Source: Nostoc sp. GT001
Lineage (GTDB): Bacteria; Cyanobacteriota; Cyanobacteriia; Cyanobacteriales; Nostocaceae
Reading direction: 5' to 3'
DNA: 45,897 nucleotides
Assembly: GCF_030382115.1 (NCBI RefSeq)
Contig: NZ_JAUDRJ010000003.1
Location: 4,083,484-4,129,380, forward strand
In this document: one piece after another, positions 7,808-17,528 of the stretch
Position numbering within the stretch: the first letter of the stretch is position 1
Layout: each line of letters begins with the position of its first letter
Made by a program: the position numbers and the translations under genes
The notes under the pieces: model-generated
What the model saw: only the letters and a program-made list of their open reading frames with translations
Databases searched by the model: none
What the model was told of the DNA's origin: nothing

Positions 7808-9085
7808 ATGACTAAGCAAAAACTTCGCATTGCACTGTTTACAGGGTTGTACGCTCCTTTCTTAACTGGTGTTTCCGTTGCAGTTCACCAACGAGTTCGT
7901 TGGTTACTAGAGCAGGGACATGAGGTTTTTCTAATCCATCCGCAAATCAACGATCGCTACCCCAAAAATGTTGGCGATCGCCCCATGCCAGGTTTGGAGG
8001 AAATTCAGTCTTTCCCCAATTTCTCTGCTTACGCATTCCCCACAGAACCGCTGCTATTCTATAAGTCTCTTCCTCAACCGTTGAACTATCGGTATTGGAG
8101 TGATACCAAGTTGCTGGAGGAATTCAAACCCGATATTATCGTAGTTGAAGAAGCAGCACAAATGAGAGGTTTGTACTCATTTTTCTTGCAAGGTTATGGT
8201 CGCCCTATCGGCACTCAATACGCAAAACGAACAGGCACGCCAATAATATCACTCTTCCATACAGATATCGTTGCCTATATCAAATATTACTTTGGAGACC
8301 GATTCTTCAATTTGGTTCGTCCCATCGTTCCCATTTTAGTTAAGCAATTTAGTGAGTCTTATGACTTCAATTACTTCTCTTCTAAAGAGCAACTGACTAA
8401 ATACGAAGAACTGAAATGCCAACGCGCTGAATACGTCGCTTATCAAGGTATCGATTGCGAAAAATTTCACCCGCGAAATATTTGTTACAACCCAATTCCC
8501 AACGATAACCGACCAACTCTGTTGTTTGTCGGACGCATCACACCCGAAAAGAATGTCAATCAATTGCTTGATATCTTTCCAATCATAGCTGCCAAAATTC
8601 CTGATGTTCATCTGGTAATTGTTGGTAGTGGCCCGCTAGATGAAGAGATCCGCGAACGTGCTAAAAAGTTTGGATCGGGCGTTACTGTATGGGGTGAGTC
8701 TCACGGTACAGAACTTCTAGGTTGGTTTGCCAGAGCGGATGTTTTTGTTAATCCCTCCGTTACCGAGAACTTCTGCACGACAAATAACGAAGCATTAGCA
8801 TCTGGAACTCCTCTGGTTGCTGTTATTGCGCCGTCAACCTCAGAACAGGTATTTCCTGGTCGTAACGGCTTCCTTGCCCAACCTAACAACCCTACAGACT
8901 TCGCCCAAAAGGTAATTGCGATTCTGGAAAATCCCGATTTGAAAGCAGATATGACTAGACACGCTCGCCCCTCTATACTCGAATTTGATTGGTCAGCGTG
9001 TATGCAGAAATTTGAACACAAACTCTACCAAATCATTGAAGGAGCGCAGAAGGTTGAGGTAAGTACAAGCAGTATAAGAGGATAA
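7808..9085 (+). CDS. hglT: GT4 glycosyltransferase, probable heterocyst glycolipid glycosyltransferase
   Basis: A 425-residue GT-B enzyme. The N-terminal Rossmann domain has LFTGLYAPFLTGVSVAVHQR (the Gly-rich loop of GT4) and SLFHTDIVAYIKYYFGD. The C-terminal donor-binding domain has LLFVGRITPEKNVNQLLD, the WGESHGTELLGWFARADVFV segment and the E-x7-E signature in TENFCTTNNEALASGTPL. It should transfer a hexose from a nucleotide sugar onto a lipid alcohol. HglT of Anabaena PCC 7120 (all5341) glucosylates the long-chain polyol aglycone of heterocyst glycolipids, and this gene lies at the same place relative to hgdB, hgdC and hgdA. The symbol therefore rests on family plus gene order and could be confirmed by alignment. 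Confidence 0.7.
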   Translation: MTKQKLRIALFTGLYAPFLTGVSVAVHQRVRWLLEQGHEVFLIHPQINDRYPKNVGDRPMPGLEEIQSFPNFSAYAFPTEPLLFYKSLPQPLNYRYWSDTKLLEEFKPDIIVVEEAAQMRGLYSFFLQGYGRPIGTQYAKRTGTPIISLFHTDIVAYIKYYFGDRFFNLVRPIVPILVKQFSESYDFNYFSSKEQLTKYEELKCQRAEYVAYQGIDCEKFHPRNICYNPIPNDNRPTLLFVGRITPEKNVNQLLDIFPIIAAKIPDVHLVIVGSGPLDEEIRERAKKFGSGVTVWGESHGTELLGWFARADVFVNPSVTENFCTTNNEALASGTPLVAVIAPSTSEQVFPGRNGFLAQPNNPTDFAQKVIAILENPDLKADMTRHARPSILEFDWSACMQKFEHKLYQIIEGAQKVEVSTSSIRG

Positions 9086-9097
9086 CAATCACAAACA

Positions 9098-9126
9098 GAT
9101 CGCTAGTATTTACAGTACTAGCGATC
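9098..9126 (+). terminator. Perfect 11-bp hairpin after hglT
   Basis: GATCGCTAGTA - 7-base loop - TACTAGCGATC, 12 bases after the hglT stop. The stem is perfect and includes a HIP1 core. No strong U-run follows directly, so it may be a transcript-end stabiliser or simply a HIP1-rich palindrome. The remaining gap to 9293 holds nothing recognised. Confidence 0.4.
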
Positions 9127-9293
9127 GCTACTGCAACTTTTTGCACCAACGAGTTTTAGGATTATTAAACACATCCGACTTGCATTCTTGTCGTTTTAGC
9201 TAGCAGAAGTTGTGAGTTAATGATTTATCGAGGTCTTTATCTCTTTATCATTAAATGCGATCGCCTTTCAAAATCAGTCAAGTGGGGTTGTAA

Positions 9294-9935
9294 CTATGTT
9301 ATTAGACCTCCAGCTTGAAAAATCTGTTCGACGGTTAAATTCAATTCCGGGAAAGTAGGTGAGATAATGCTTATACCGCTACAGGCATCGCTACCTCGAA
9401 ACTGCCTGACTTGGTATTCTCCTTCAACTAACGAGTAAATCCAGATAGTTGGTTGTTTAGGATTGCCTATAAACCGCTTACCACCTAAAGCTGCATAATC
9501 TATAATCCAGTATTCAGGAATGCCTACTGCCTCATAGTCTGCCACTTTTTTTAAATAATCATCTCTCCAGTTAGTACTAACTACCTCAACTACTAAAGGA
9601 ATTGATGCTGCTTGGCTAATAGTTGATTCTTTTTTCCACAGAGGCTCATTTACTAAATTAGTCCGATTTAATATCAGCACATCTGGAGAATAAGCTGATT
9701 GACCTTCCAATGGTTTAATAAACGCTGTTTTAGGAATGAAGTAGGGAAGTTTTAGCCTCTTAATTTCGGCAGATATTTCTAGTACCAAAAATCCAACGAC
9801 CTCTTCATGGTCGCCTTTTGGTGGTGCTATCTCAACAATTACTCCATCATGCAGTTCATAACGTTGTTGCGAATTTTCTGGATACCAAGCGATGAATTCA
9901 TCGAATGTTACTAGTTTACGTAAGGCTTGAATCAT
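9294..9935 (-). CDS. Uma2 family (DUF820) PD-(D/E)XK nuclease-fold protein
   Basis: A 213-residue single-domain protein. Uma2 features are present in order: LVTFDEFIAWYPENSQQRYE, YELHDGVIVEIAPPKGDHEE, YSPDVLILNR (Asp of the nuclease core), PLVVEVVSTNWRDDYLKKV (E-x-V acid strand) and DYEAVGIPEYWIIDY. These proteins are greatly expanded in filamentous cyanobacteria and have a restriction-endonuclease-like fold; their substrate is not established. It is monocistronic, convergent with hglT, and has no partner gene nearby that would suggest a toxin-antitoxin or restriction role. Confidence 0.88.
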   Translation of the reverse strand: MIQALRKLVTFDEFIAWYPENSQQRYELHDGVIVEIAPPKGDHEEVVGFLVLEISAEIKRLKLPYFIPKTAFIKPLEGQSAYSPDVLILNRTNLVNEPLWKKESTISQAASIPLVVEVVSTNWRDDYLKKVADYEAVGIPEYWIIDYAALGGKRFIGNPKQPTIWIYSLVEGEYQVRQFRGSDACSGISIISPTFPELNLTVEQIFQAGGLIT

Positions 9936-10023
9936 AATTGATCGCCCTCAGCACTTGGTTTCGGTCATGCCGCACCCTTGCCTCTATCAGTTGGAAGAGG
10001 CTACTGACGTGCGGTTTCTAATT

Positions 10024-10548
10024 CTACAATTCATGCAAGCTGATTTTACCAACCCGCCACCCATGCAAGATTGGCATAGTAAACAATCCCCATGCCAAAC
10101 CTGTAATCAACCCAAAAGGCGTAACCAGATAATTATTAAAACTCCACAAACCGAAAACCTGTGCTGCCAATTCCAAAGGATAAGCCATCATTAGCACACT
10201 AGCTAGTGCCGCACCACTCCAGCCATACTGACTTAACCAGTAAAATCCCTTACCACCAGTTACGCCATACAGCAGACGAGTAATCAGCAAACCCGTGACA
10301 GTGCCGTAGCAGCGCATACACACAGCCATAATAAACGGTGGTGCTAAATCTAACCCCATATCTGGTTGCGGACAGACATGATTACCCATGAAATAAATGA
10401 TGTCCGCAATTCCAGGAAGCAAAGACACTCCAGACGCAGCCAAAAAGGGAGCGATAGGCGGGCCAAACACCATCCCTACCAACAAGAAATCAGCGATAAA
10501 ACTGACCCAATTAATCTGCAACTCTTCACTGAAAGCTACTCTTGTCAT
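10024..10548 (-). CDS. DUF2085 membrane protein
   Basis: A 174-residue integral membrane protein with about four hydrophobic segments. It carries the family's cysteine motifs: HVCPQP (about residues 57-62) and CMRCYGTVTG (about 77-86), which are often discussed as a metal or redox site though no function is established. It lies 34 bases downstream of the arginine dihydrolase gene on the same strand, so the two are probably cotranscribed. I infer no functional link beyond that. The start is preceded by an AAAGAGAA purine stretch that can serve as ribosome-binding site. Confidence 0.82.
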   Translation of the reverse strand: MTRVAFSEELQINWVSFIADFLLVGMVFGPPIAPFLAASGVSLLPGIADIIYFMGNHVCPQPDMGLDLAPPFIMAVCMRCYGTVTGLLITRLLYGVTGGKGFYWLSQYGWSGAALASVLMMAYPLELAAQVFGLWSFNNYLVTPFGLITGLAWGLFTMPILHGWRVGKISLHEL

Positions 10549-10582
10549 TTCTCTTTGTCTGCGTCTTTGCGTCTACGTTTTC

Positions 10583-12694
10583 TTAACCTACCTTATTTAC
10601 ATAAGGACTTGTCAACTTATCCAACTGCTGAATCAACAGACTGAGGAATAATCCCACATCTGTCACCACACCCACTGATTCTACAGAACCGCGATCGCTT
10701 AACTTAGTCACTACAGCTGGATTAATATCCACACATACCATTTTCACACCAGCCGGGGTCATATTCCCCACGCCAATGGAGTGCAGCATCGATGACAACA
10801 TCAAAATCATCTCTGCACCTTCTAGGTGTTTGGCATATTCCTCCTGTGCTTGAATCAAATCCATTACGGTATCAGGCAAAGGCCCGTCATCCCGAATCGA
10901 TCCCGCAAGCACAAAAGGTACATTATTGTGGACACATTCATACATCACGCCACTTTTAATTGCTCCCGCTTCCACAGCTTTGGGAATGCTGCCATAACGG
11001 CGGATACTATTAATTACCTTCAGGTGATGGCGGTGTCCACCACGGACGGCGACACCCCGCTTCATGTCTACACCCAAGGAAGTGCCCATGATATTTTGCT
11101 CGATGTCGTGAACTGCGATCGCATTCCCACCCAGCAACGCCTGTACATATCCTTCCCGAACCAGTTGCGCCAAGTGTTCGCCGCCACCAGTGTGAATTAC
11201 CACTGGCCCAGCCGTGACAACTACTTTACCACCAGCATCACGGATTTTACGTAATTCCCAAGCCACTTGTTCAACGACCAATTCCACGCGCCGTTCGCTG
11301 GAAACTCCCGCCGACATAAAGCTGAATTCTTGAGTGCTACGGACTTCCCGTGATTCCGTTTTGCGGATGGTGCGGATACCTAAAACGTCTACAATTACCT
11401 GTTCACCAACTTCTAAATCGCGCAGTATTTTACACCGAGCAACTAAACCTCTGGGAGTTTGCGTAATGGCGATCGCTCCATCCATTCGCTGATTTTCTAC
11501 TTTCACCCAGTGACCATTAATTCGCACTTCTGTGGGATAAATGGTACTGACATAGAAATCATCGGGCGCTACACCATTTTGAATTACAGGCTCCAGCTTG
11601 GCATCTCGCTCATCATGGGGTAAATCCACTGCACCCAAATCAATCAACATTGAGATGATTTCTTCCATCACCTCATGAGATGGTGCTGATACCTTCACCT
11701 CTGCGGCTGAGGTACTTTGTCGTTGTTCTCCCAAGTTGAAATTCAGGACTTGGAAACTTCCCCCAGCATCTATAATCAAATCCAAGGCGCGGTTAATTAA
11801 GCCAGCATCTAGCAAATGCCCTTCCATCCGAATGATGCGGCTTTCTACCGAGACATTGGCATGAATTTCATCTCTAACTGGTTCCGTAACCCGCAGAGTT
11901 AAGCATTTAGCCGCACCACCAGCTTTGAGAAATTCCGTCAGCGGTGTTTCCAGCACTTGGAAACCTACATCTGCAAGACGGGTTTTCAAAGCATCACTCG
12001 CCTTGTTCATGATGACGATGTTATCCACATTCACCGTATTACAAGCGAAGTTCAGTGCATCGGCTTCTTCAATTGCGATCCGCTTTTCTGGTGCGACTCG
12101 CATTTCAATTAAGCGGTTGGAGTAAGAATCAAAAGCACCGGGATAGTAAAGCAAATAGCCATTTGCTAAGGGACAAAAGCAAGTATCCAGGTGATAAAAA
12201 CGTTCGTCTATTAATCGCAGGGATAGCACCTCAATATCCAGCCATTTAGCCAGATAAGGGTGAGAATCTAATTCTGAGCGGAAACCGTATCCTGCCCATA
12301 ACCAGCGTCCTTCCCGATCTAGGAGTGCGTCTCCTGCGCCTTCAAAGGGCAAATCTTTGGGAAGTTCATTGACTGTATAACCATTTGCCTCAAACCATTG
12401 TTTGAAGAAAGGCTCCTCTCCCTGACGTTCCTTGTGCAAAAAGCGACTGAGGACGACATTATCGCCCAGAACTAAGCCAGCATTGGCGGTAAAAACCAAA
12501 TCAGGCCAGCCTTTTTCAGGTGGTACTAAGTCTACAATGGCGTGTTGTTTAAGGATTTGATGTAGTCCCTGCCACTGTTCCACGGCGCGATCGCGCGATG
12601 ACTTGTGAATATTCCCTTCCATCCAAGGATTAATCACATAGTCCACATCGTAGTGGTCAGGAGGGCACATTAAAAAGCGAATCCGGGAAGTCAT
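10583..12694 (-). CDS. argZ: Arginine dihydrolase, bifunctional with LOR/SDH (ornithine cyclodeaminase-like) domain
   Basis: A 703-residue two-domain enzyme. The N-terminal guanidine-modifying domain (about 1-270) converts arginine to ornithine, CO2 and ammonia. The catalytic residues I recall for Synechocystis ArgZ are here at the same numbers: Asn71 (TANAGLV), His168 (FYHLDTCFCPL) and Cys264 (GGAAKCLTLRV). The rest is the TIGR00300 LOR/SDH region (about 280-700); in Anabaena the orthologue AgrE was reported to make proline from ornithine. In a heterocyst former this enzyme breaks down arginine released from cyanophycin, which is central to nitrogen distribution along the filament. A perfect GTA-N8-TAC NtcA-type box lies 67-80 bases upstream. 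The gene is intact and probably cotranscribed with the DUF2085 gene downstream. Confidence 0.95.
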   Translation of the reverse strand: MTSRIRFLMCPPDHYDVDYVINPWMEGNIHKSSRDRAVEQWQGLHQILKQHAIVDLVPPEKGWPDLVFTANAGLVLGDNVVLSRFLHKERQGEEPFFKQWFEANGYTVNELPKDLPFEGAGDALLDREGRWLWAGYGFRSELDSHPYLAKWLDIEVLSLRLIDERFYHLDTCFCPLANGYLLYYPGAFDSYSNRLIEMRVAPEKRIAIEEADALNFACNTVNVDNIVIMNKASDALKTRLADVGFQVLETPLTEFLKAGGAAKCLTLRVTEPVRDEIHANVSVESRIIRMEGHLLDAGLINRALDLIIDAGGSFQVLNFNLGEQRQSTSAAEVKVSAPSHEVMEEIISMLIDLGAVDLPHDERDAKLEPVIQNGVAPDDFYVSTIYPTEVRINGHWVKVENQRMDGAIAITQTPRGLVARCKILRDLEVGEQVIVDVLGIRTIRKTESREVRSTQEFSFMSAGVSSERRVELVVEQVAWELRKIRDAGGKVVVTAGPVVIHTGGGEHLAQLVREGYVQALLGGNAIAVHDIEQNIMGTSLGVDMKRGVAVRGGHRHHLKVINSIRRYGSIPKAVEAGAIKSGVMYECVHNNVPFVLAGSIRDDGPLPDTVMDLIQAQEEYAKHLEGAEMILMLSSMLHSIGVGNMTPAGVKMVCVDINPAVVTKLSDRGSVESVGVVTDVGLFLSLLIQQLDKLTSPYVNKVG

Positions 12695-12733
12695 AAAAAT
12701 CTTACAAGCGTTTTATATGCTACAAGCTTACTT

Positions 12734-12774
12734 TGAATACAGATTTTTGTTTTTTTACAGGTAAAATCTGCTAC
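12734..12774 (-). promoter_or_regulatory. Putative NtcA box and -10 element of argZ
   Basis: On the minus strand GTAGCAGATTTTAC (12774-12761) fits the NtcA consensus GTA-N8-TAC exactly. Twenty-one bases downstream lies TATTCA (12739-12734), a reasonable -10. That spacing is usual for class II NtcA promoters, with the box replacing the -35. NtcA is the global nitrogen regulator of cyanobacteria. GTA-N8-TAC also occurs by chance, so position and gene function carry much of the weight. Confidence 0.5.
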
Positions 12775-13237
12775 TAAAGCTTCTATCTTTTGAGAGTTGA
12801 AGACTTTACCAAGCCTTCGTTATCAATTCTATTACTGGAACATAGTAATAATACCAATTCAAAATTCCAAATTCAGAAAGCCTGATTTAATTTGGGTTTC
12901 CAGGAAAGTGGGGCAGGTGAAGACACCGTTAAAAGCAGTCAATATTTGGTGGCGATCGCTCAATACGCTTGCATTAAAGCTCAACTTTTTATCAAAGCCA
13001 ATTTTTTTAACGCAGACGCAAAATTACCGTAGGCTAACGCAAAGAACGCATACTCCTACGGAGAAGCAAGCTACGCATTAGCTTTCGTAGAGAAGAACGC
13101 AAAGGAAGAAAAGGAAGAAATACTTAACTGAACTGATTGTCCTATAAATGATTTACTCCTCTGCTCCCCTGCTCCTCGGTCACTGAGCGTAGTCGAAGTG
13201 CAGCCTCTCGAAGAGAAGTGCTGCCCCCCTGCCTCCC
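12775..13237. other. Gene-free repeat-rich stretch between argZ and the SLH protein gene
   Basis: Contains a dispersed repeat at about 13013-13105 (ACGCAAAGAACGC, CTACGGAGAAGCAAGCTACGC) and the inverse copy of the GC-rich repeat at 13176-13224. An open frame of 94 codons at 12797-13081 has no family resemblance, and its end runs into the repeat. Confidence 0.6.
13176..13224. repeat. Dispersed GC-rich repeat (copy 2, inverse orientation)
   Basis: Reverse complement of 5761-5808 with about one mismatch. It ends a few bases before the stop codon of the SLH protein gene. Flanking CTGCTCCCCTGCTCC and CCCCCTGCCTCC heptamer-like runs are typical companions of this repeat. Confidence 0.75.
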
Positions 13238-14869
13238 TCAAGCAGTCACTATATAAGACGAATTGATCGCTGCTACACGCCCAGCATCTACCAAAGCTTG
13301 ATACACGATCGCCGCTACCTCACCCCGTGTAGCATCGCGGGTAGGATTAAGTTGTTTCAGGTTTGGGTAATTGACGATAATTTCCTTATCTATAGCTTTT
13401 ACTACCTCATCCTTAGCATATTCAGGAATCTTAGCTTGGTCATCGAAAACTTTGATATTTGCTGTACCATCAGCAGATAACTTCAGTCCATTCACCAGAG
13501 AGACAATCACTTGCACGCGCTGAATATTTTTGTTAGGGCCAAAGGTATTGTCGGGAAAACCAGAGAGAAATGAACCTTGATATGCTTGATCAATAACTTT
13601 AGATGCCCAGAAGTCTGCTGGTACATCTTTGAATTTGATCACCGCACGGTTGGGCGATGGGTTGAAAGCTTTTACCAGTAATGCAGCGTATTGTGCCCGT
13701 GTCATAGTTGCATCGGGTTTAAATGTGCGATCGGGAAAACCATTAACTATCCCCAATTTGACTAATTCCCGAATAAAACCACCTGCCCAATGATTTGCAA
13801 TATCAGTTAATTCGATAGTTGGAGTTGGAGTTGGAGTTGGGGTTGGAGTTGGGGTTGGAGTTGGAGTTGGAGTTGGAGTTGGGGTTGGAGTTGGAGTTGG
13901 GGTTGGCGTTGGCGTTGGCGTTGGAGTTGGGGTTGGCGTTGGCGTTGGTGTCGGTGTTGGAGTTGGTGTCGGTGTTGGCGTGGGTGTCGGTGTTGGAACC
14001 GAACTATCTGCAAACTCTATGTTTCCGGCGACTTTAGACACATCTATTTTATTTCCTAGAGAAATCAGCTTATTGGAACTGACATTTTGCAAATCAAATT
14101 TACCGTTATTGCGTAGAGTATTGCCCCCTGGATTATTGATACTGCCGATATCCGGTAGAGCAGTTCCAATTACTGTGATCCCATCATCAGTATTATTTTC
14201 ACTGACATTATTACGTAATACGGGACGGGCACTACCAGAGATGACGATCCCAGAACGGTTTTCATAGATTCTGTTATCTCGAAGGATTGGTGATGCAGTA
14301 TCACTAATGGCAATGCCGAAACCTGTTTTAAAGTAGGTATTATTTTCAATTTGACCTTTAGAATTTTTAGCGATCGCAATTCCATTAGCTGCATTCTCAC
14401 TGAACACATTACCTAGAATCACTGGGTTAGCATCGCCTGTAGCAAATACTCCCTCCCGCTTATTGTTGATGAAGGTGCTATTAGCAACAGTAGGGGCAGT
14501 TGATTCGATCCAGACACCACTACCACGGCTAGCTAAATTTGTTACAGTCACTCCTCGGAGTTCAGCTTTATCCAGCAGTACAAATGTGACATTCTGACCA
14601 GCAAAAGTACGGCTCAGGTAACTACCACTTCCTTCAATTAAAATACCATTGCCTTTATTGGCTTCATTACCCACCACTGTTACGCCAGATGGAATCGTCA
14701 ACGGAAAGACTTCACCATTAGCAGCATTGTAATTACCATCTGCTAGTTGAATCTTGGTATCAACAGTCGCTACCTTGAGGGCTTGCGTAATTGTTTTGAA
14801 GGGGGCTTGTTGAGTACCTGGGTTGGTATTGCTGCCTGATACTGGATTTACGTAAAAAGTTTGAGCCAT
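13238..14869 (-). CDS. Beta-helix (DUF1565) / Pro-Thr linker / SLH surface protein
   Basis: A 543-residue protein. Residues about 1-285 form a right-handed parallel beta-helix of the DUF1565/pectate-lyase-like class: [20 protein letters not shown], then repeated N-rich turns such as [20 protein letters not shown]. Next comes a (Pro-Thr) linker of about 30 units, then SLH domains (ITDIANHW-type start [58 protein letters not shown]). SLH domains bind cell-wall polymers, and beta-helices bind or cleave polysaccharide. It would be a surface protein, yet no signal peptide is visible: the beta-helix begins at residue 3. This is odd unless an upstream start or another export route is used. The linker DNA is a hexamer repeat prone to length change. 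Confidence 0.85.
   Translation of the reverse strand: MAQTFYVNPVSGSNTNPGTQQAPFKTITQALKVATVDTKIQLADGNYNAANGEVFPLTIPSGVTVVGNEANKGNGILIEGSGSYLSRTFAGQNVTFVLLDKAELRGVTVTNLASRGSGVWIESTAPTVANSTFINNKREGVFATGDANPVILGNVFSENAANGIAIAKNSKGQIENNTYFKTGFGIAISDTASPILRDNRIYENRSGIVISGSARPVLRNNVSENNTDDGITVIGTALPDIGSINNPGGNTLRNNGKFDLQNVSSNKLISLGNKIDVSKVAGNIEFADSSVPTPTPTPTPTPTPTPTPTPTPTPTPTPTPTPTPTPTPTPTPTPTPTPTPTPTPTPTPTPTIELTDIANHWAGGFIRELVKLGIVNGFPDRTFKPDATMTRAQYAALLVKAFNPSPNRAVIKFKDVPADFWASKVIDQAYQGSFLSGFPDNTFGPNKNIQRVQVIVSLVNGLKLSADGTANIKVFDDQAKIPEYAKDEVVKAIDKEIIVNYPNLKQLNPTRDATRGEVAAIVYQALVDAGRVAAINSSYIVTA
13818..13995 (-). repeat. Hexameric (Pro-Thr)n coding repeat
   Basis: About 30 units of GGNGTT/GGNGTC on the plus strand, encoding Pro-Thr dipeptides on the minus strand. 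Blocks of identical units (GGAGTT, GGGGTT, GGCGTT, GGTGTC) alternate, which shows recent block duplication by slippage. It opens long spurious Leu-Glu and Gln-Leu frames in other registers. Confidence 0.9.
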
Positions 14870-15146
14870 ATTTATACTTTCATAAAATACATAGCTATCC
14901 TAGCGCTAACTATGAAAGTAAGTAGCGTTTGATGCATTAAGTAACTTTAAGTACTTCTCACTGGAAAGTTAAAAAATTATGCAGATGCTTTTGGGTTTCA
15001 CTAGTACTTGACTAATTCAAAAGGGTAGGACATGAGGAGTTAGAAATTTGAGTATCTAAAGTATCTTAATGATCAATAATACCCTCCTAAAAAAGAGAGA
15101 AGCAGGGAGAAGAGTTTCCCCTCTGCCTCTCTATCCTCATCCCCTA

Positions 15147-17528
15147 TTAATAAGGCCACTTCCAATCACGAATTTCCGGCATATCGTCGCCGTACTTCTG
15201 AATGTAATGCTTGTGTTCAATCAGCTTATCTTGCATGTGCTGTTTGACATAAGCTGCCTTAGATCCTAGTTTTGGCACGCGATCGATTACATCAATTACT
15301 AAATGGAAGCGATCTAAATCGTTGAGAACAACCATGTCAAAGGGGGTGGTGGTAGTTCCCTCTTCCTTGTAGCCACGCACATGGATATTTTTATGATTAG
15401 TGTGGCGGTAGGTTAGGCGATGAATTAGCCAGGGATAGCCATGAAAGGCAAAGATAACAGGTTTGTCGGTGGTGAAAATTGTGTCAAAATCTTTTTCACT
15501 CAAGCCGTGGGGATGTTCGCTTTTGGGCTGGAGTGTCATCAAATCGACTACGTTCACTACCCGCACTTTTAAATCTGCAAAATGCTGACGCAGGATGTCT
15601 ACAGCCGCCAAGGTTTCTAAGGTGGGAATATCCCCAGCACAAGCCAGCACTACATCTGGTTCGCCGCCTTGGTCGCTGCTTGCCCATTCCCAAATGCCGA
15701 TGCCTTTGGTGCAATGCTTGATAGCGGCATCTATGTTGAGATATTGCAATGCTGGCTGTTTTCCAGCAATGATGACGTTGACATAGTTACGGCTTTTTAG
15801 ACAATGGTCAGTTACCGACAATAGAGTATTGGCATCGGGGGGCAAATAGACGCGAACGATCTCGGCTTTTTTGTTAAGTACATGGTCGATAAAACCGGGG
15901 TCTTGGTGAGAGAAGCCGTTATGGTCTTGTCGCCAAACGTGAGAGGTGAGTAGGTAATTGAGGGAAGCGATTGGTCTACGCCAGGGAATGTGTTTGGTGG
16001 TTTTCAACCATTTGGCGTGTTGGTTGAACATGGAATCAATGATGTGGATGAATGCCTCGTAACAAGTGAAGAATCCGTGACGCCCGGTGAGGAGGTAGCC
16101 TTCTAACCATCCTTGGCAAGAAGTTTCGCTGAGAACTTCCATTACCCGACCGTCGGGGGAAAGGTGGTCATCTTCAGGGTAAATATCAGCTACGGAAACT
16201 CTGTCAGTAACTTCCAGTACAGGGTCTAAACGATTTGATGCTAATTCGTCGGGGGCGAAGATACGGAAGTTGCGACTTTCTTGGTTAAGTCGCATGATAT
16301 CTCGCAGAAATTTGCCAGTTACTTTAGTAGCTTCCGCGATCGCTTTCCCTGGTTCAGAGACATCTACAGCATAGTCTTGAAAGTTGGGCATTTTCAGGTC
16401 ATGCAGCAAAATACCGCCGTTAGCGTGGGGATTGTCACCCATGCGTCGATGCTTTTTGGGGGCGAGTTCTGCTAGTTCGGGAATCAGTTTACCGTTAGCG
16501 TCGAAGAGTTCTTCTGGTTTGTAACTCTTCATCCAATCTTCTAGAAGTCTCAGGTGGTCTGGCTGTTTGGCTATATTGCCAAAGGGAACTTGGTGCGATC
16601 GCCAATAATCTTCGGTTTTTTTACCATCTACTTCCTTAGGCCCTGTCCAACCTTTGGGGGTTCGCATGACAATCATCGGCCACTGGGGACGTTTGGTGAA
16701 ACCATGTACGCGGGCTTCCCTTTGGATACTTTGAATTTCGGCGATCGCTGTTTCTAGAGTCGCCGCCATCTGCTGATGGACATCTGCGGGATCGTCACCT
16801 TCAACAAAGTATGGTTTGTAGCCGTAGCCTATAAATAAACTCTCCAACTCCTCATGGCTAATCCGTGCCAGCATCGTTGGGTTAGCAATTTTATACCCAT
16901 TCAGGTGCAGAATCGGCAGCACAGCACCATCACGTACAGGGTTAAGAAATTTGTTAGAATGCCAGCTAGTCGCTAAAGCACCTGTTTCGGCTTCACCGTC
17001 ACCGACAACAGCAGCAACAATTAAGTCCGGGTTATCAAAGGCAGCACCGAAAGCATGGACAAGGGCATAACCTAATTCTCCGCCTTCGTGGATTGAACCA
17101 GGGGTTTCTGGTGCTACGTGACTGGGAATACCACCGGGGAAAGAGAACTGTTTGAAGAGTTTCTGAATTCCTTCAGCATCTTGGGAGATGTTGTGATAGT
17201 ACTCAGTGTAAGTCCCCTCTAAGTAAGTATTGGCTACTAATCCAGGGCCTCCATGACCGGGGCCAGCAATGTATATTGTGTTGAGGTCATATTTGTTGAT
17301 GACCCGATTCAGGTGAACATAGATTAAGTTCAGCCCTGGCGTTGTTCCCCAGTGCCCCAATAGTCTGGGTTTGACGTGTTCCAGCTTTAGGGGTTCTTTT
17401 AGTAGCGGATTGTCGAGTAGATATATTTGCCCAACGGAAAGATAGTTAGCTGCACGCCAGTAGGCGTTTATCTTTTGTAATTCTTCATCAGTTAAAGGCT
17501 TTGTTTGTGGAGTCGTTGCTAATGTCAT
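15147..17528 (-). CDS. xfp: Phosphoketolase (xylulose-5-P/fructose-6-P)
   Basis: A 793-residue thiamine-diphosphate enzyme that splits xylulose 5-phosphate (and fructose 6-phosphate) with phosphate into acetyl phosphate and a triose or tetrose phosphate. Family landmarks: [40 protein letters not shown], the ThDP-binding [16 protein letters not shown], and the C-terminal [21 protein letters not shown] place the start at 17528 because GGAGTG lies just upstream; an in-frame start at 17612 would add 28 residues not seen in the family. The gene stands alone: acetate kinase or phosphotransacetylase, frequent neighbours in other bacteria, are not adjacent. In cyanobacteria the enzyme serves carbon overflow and dark sugar catabolism. 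Confidence 0.97.
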   Translation of the reverse strand: MTLATTPQTKPLTDEELQKINAYWRAANYLSVGQIYLLDNPLLKEPLKLEHVKPRLLGHWGTTPGLNLIYVHLNRVINKYDLNTIYIAGPGHGGPGLVANTYLEGTYTEYYHNISQDAEGIQKLFKQFSFPGGIPSHVAPETPGSIHEGGELGYALVHAFGAAFDNPDLIVAAVVGDGEAETGALATSWHSNKFLNPVRDGAVLPILHLNGYKIANPTMLARISHEELESLFIGYGYKPYFVEGDDPADVHQQMAATLETAIAEIQSIQREARVHGFTKRPQWPMIVMRTPKGWTGPKEVDGKKTEDYWRSHQVPFGNIAKQPDHLRLLEDWMKSYKPEELFDANGKLIPELAELAPKKHRRMGDNPHANGGILLHDLKMPNFQDYAVDVSEPGKAIAEATKVTGKFLRDIMRLNQESRNFRIFAPDELASNRLDPVLEVTDRVSVADIYPEDDHLSPDGRVMEVLSETSCQGWLEGYLLTGRHGFFTCYEAFIHIIDSMFNQHAKWLKTTKHIPWRRPIASLNYLLTSHVWRQDHNGFSHQDPGFIDHVLNKKAEIVRVYLPPDANTLLSVTDHCLKSRNYVNVIIAGKQPALQYLNIDAAIKHCTKGIGIWEWASSDQGGEPDVVLACAGDIPTLETLAAVDILRQHFADLKVRVVNVVDLMTLQPKSEHPHGLSEKDFDTIFTTDKPVIFAFHGYPWLIHRLTYRHTNHKNIHVRGYKEEGTTTTPFDMVVLNDLDRFHLVIDVIDRVPKLGSKAAYVKQHMQDKLIEHKHYIQKYGDDMPEIRDWKWPY

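Noticed and set aside
9955..10194. Open frame of 79 codons opposite DUF2085
   Set aside because: Mostly antisense to the DUF2085 gene, with no family features.
12797..13081. Open frame of 94 codons downstream of the argZ promoter
   Set aside because: No domain or family feel, odd composition, and its last third is dispersed repeat sequence.
13818..13995. Possible CRISPR or minisatellite array
   Set aside because: Units are six bases with no spacers and translate as Pro-Thr; it is a coding repeat.
13819..14037. Leu/Glu-rich frames opposite the Pro-Thr repeat
   Set aside because: Shadow frames caused by the hexamer periodicity.
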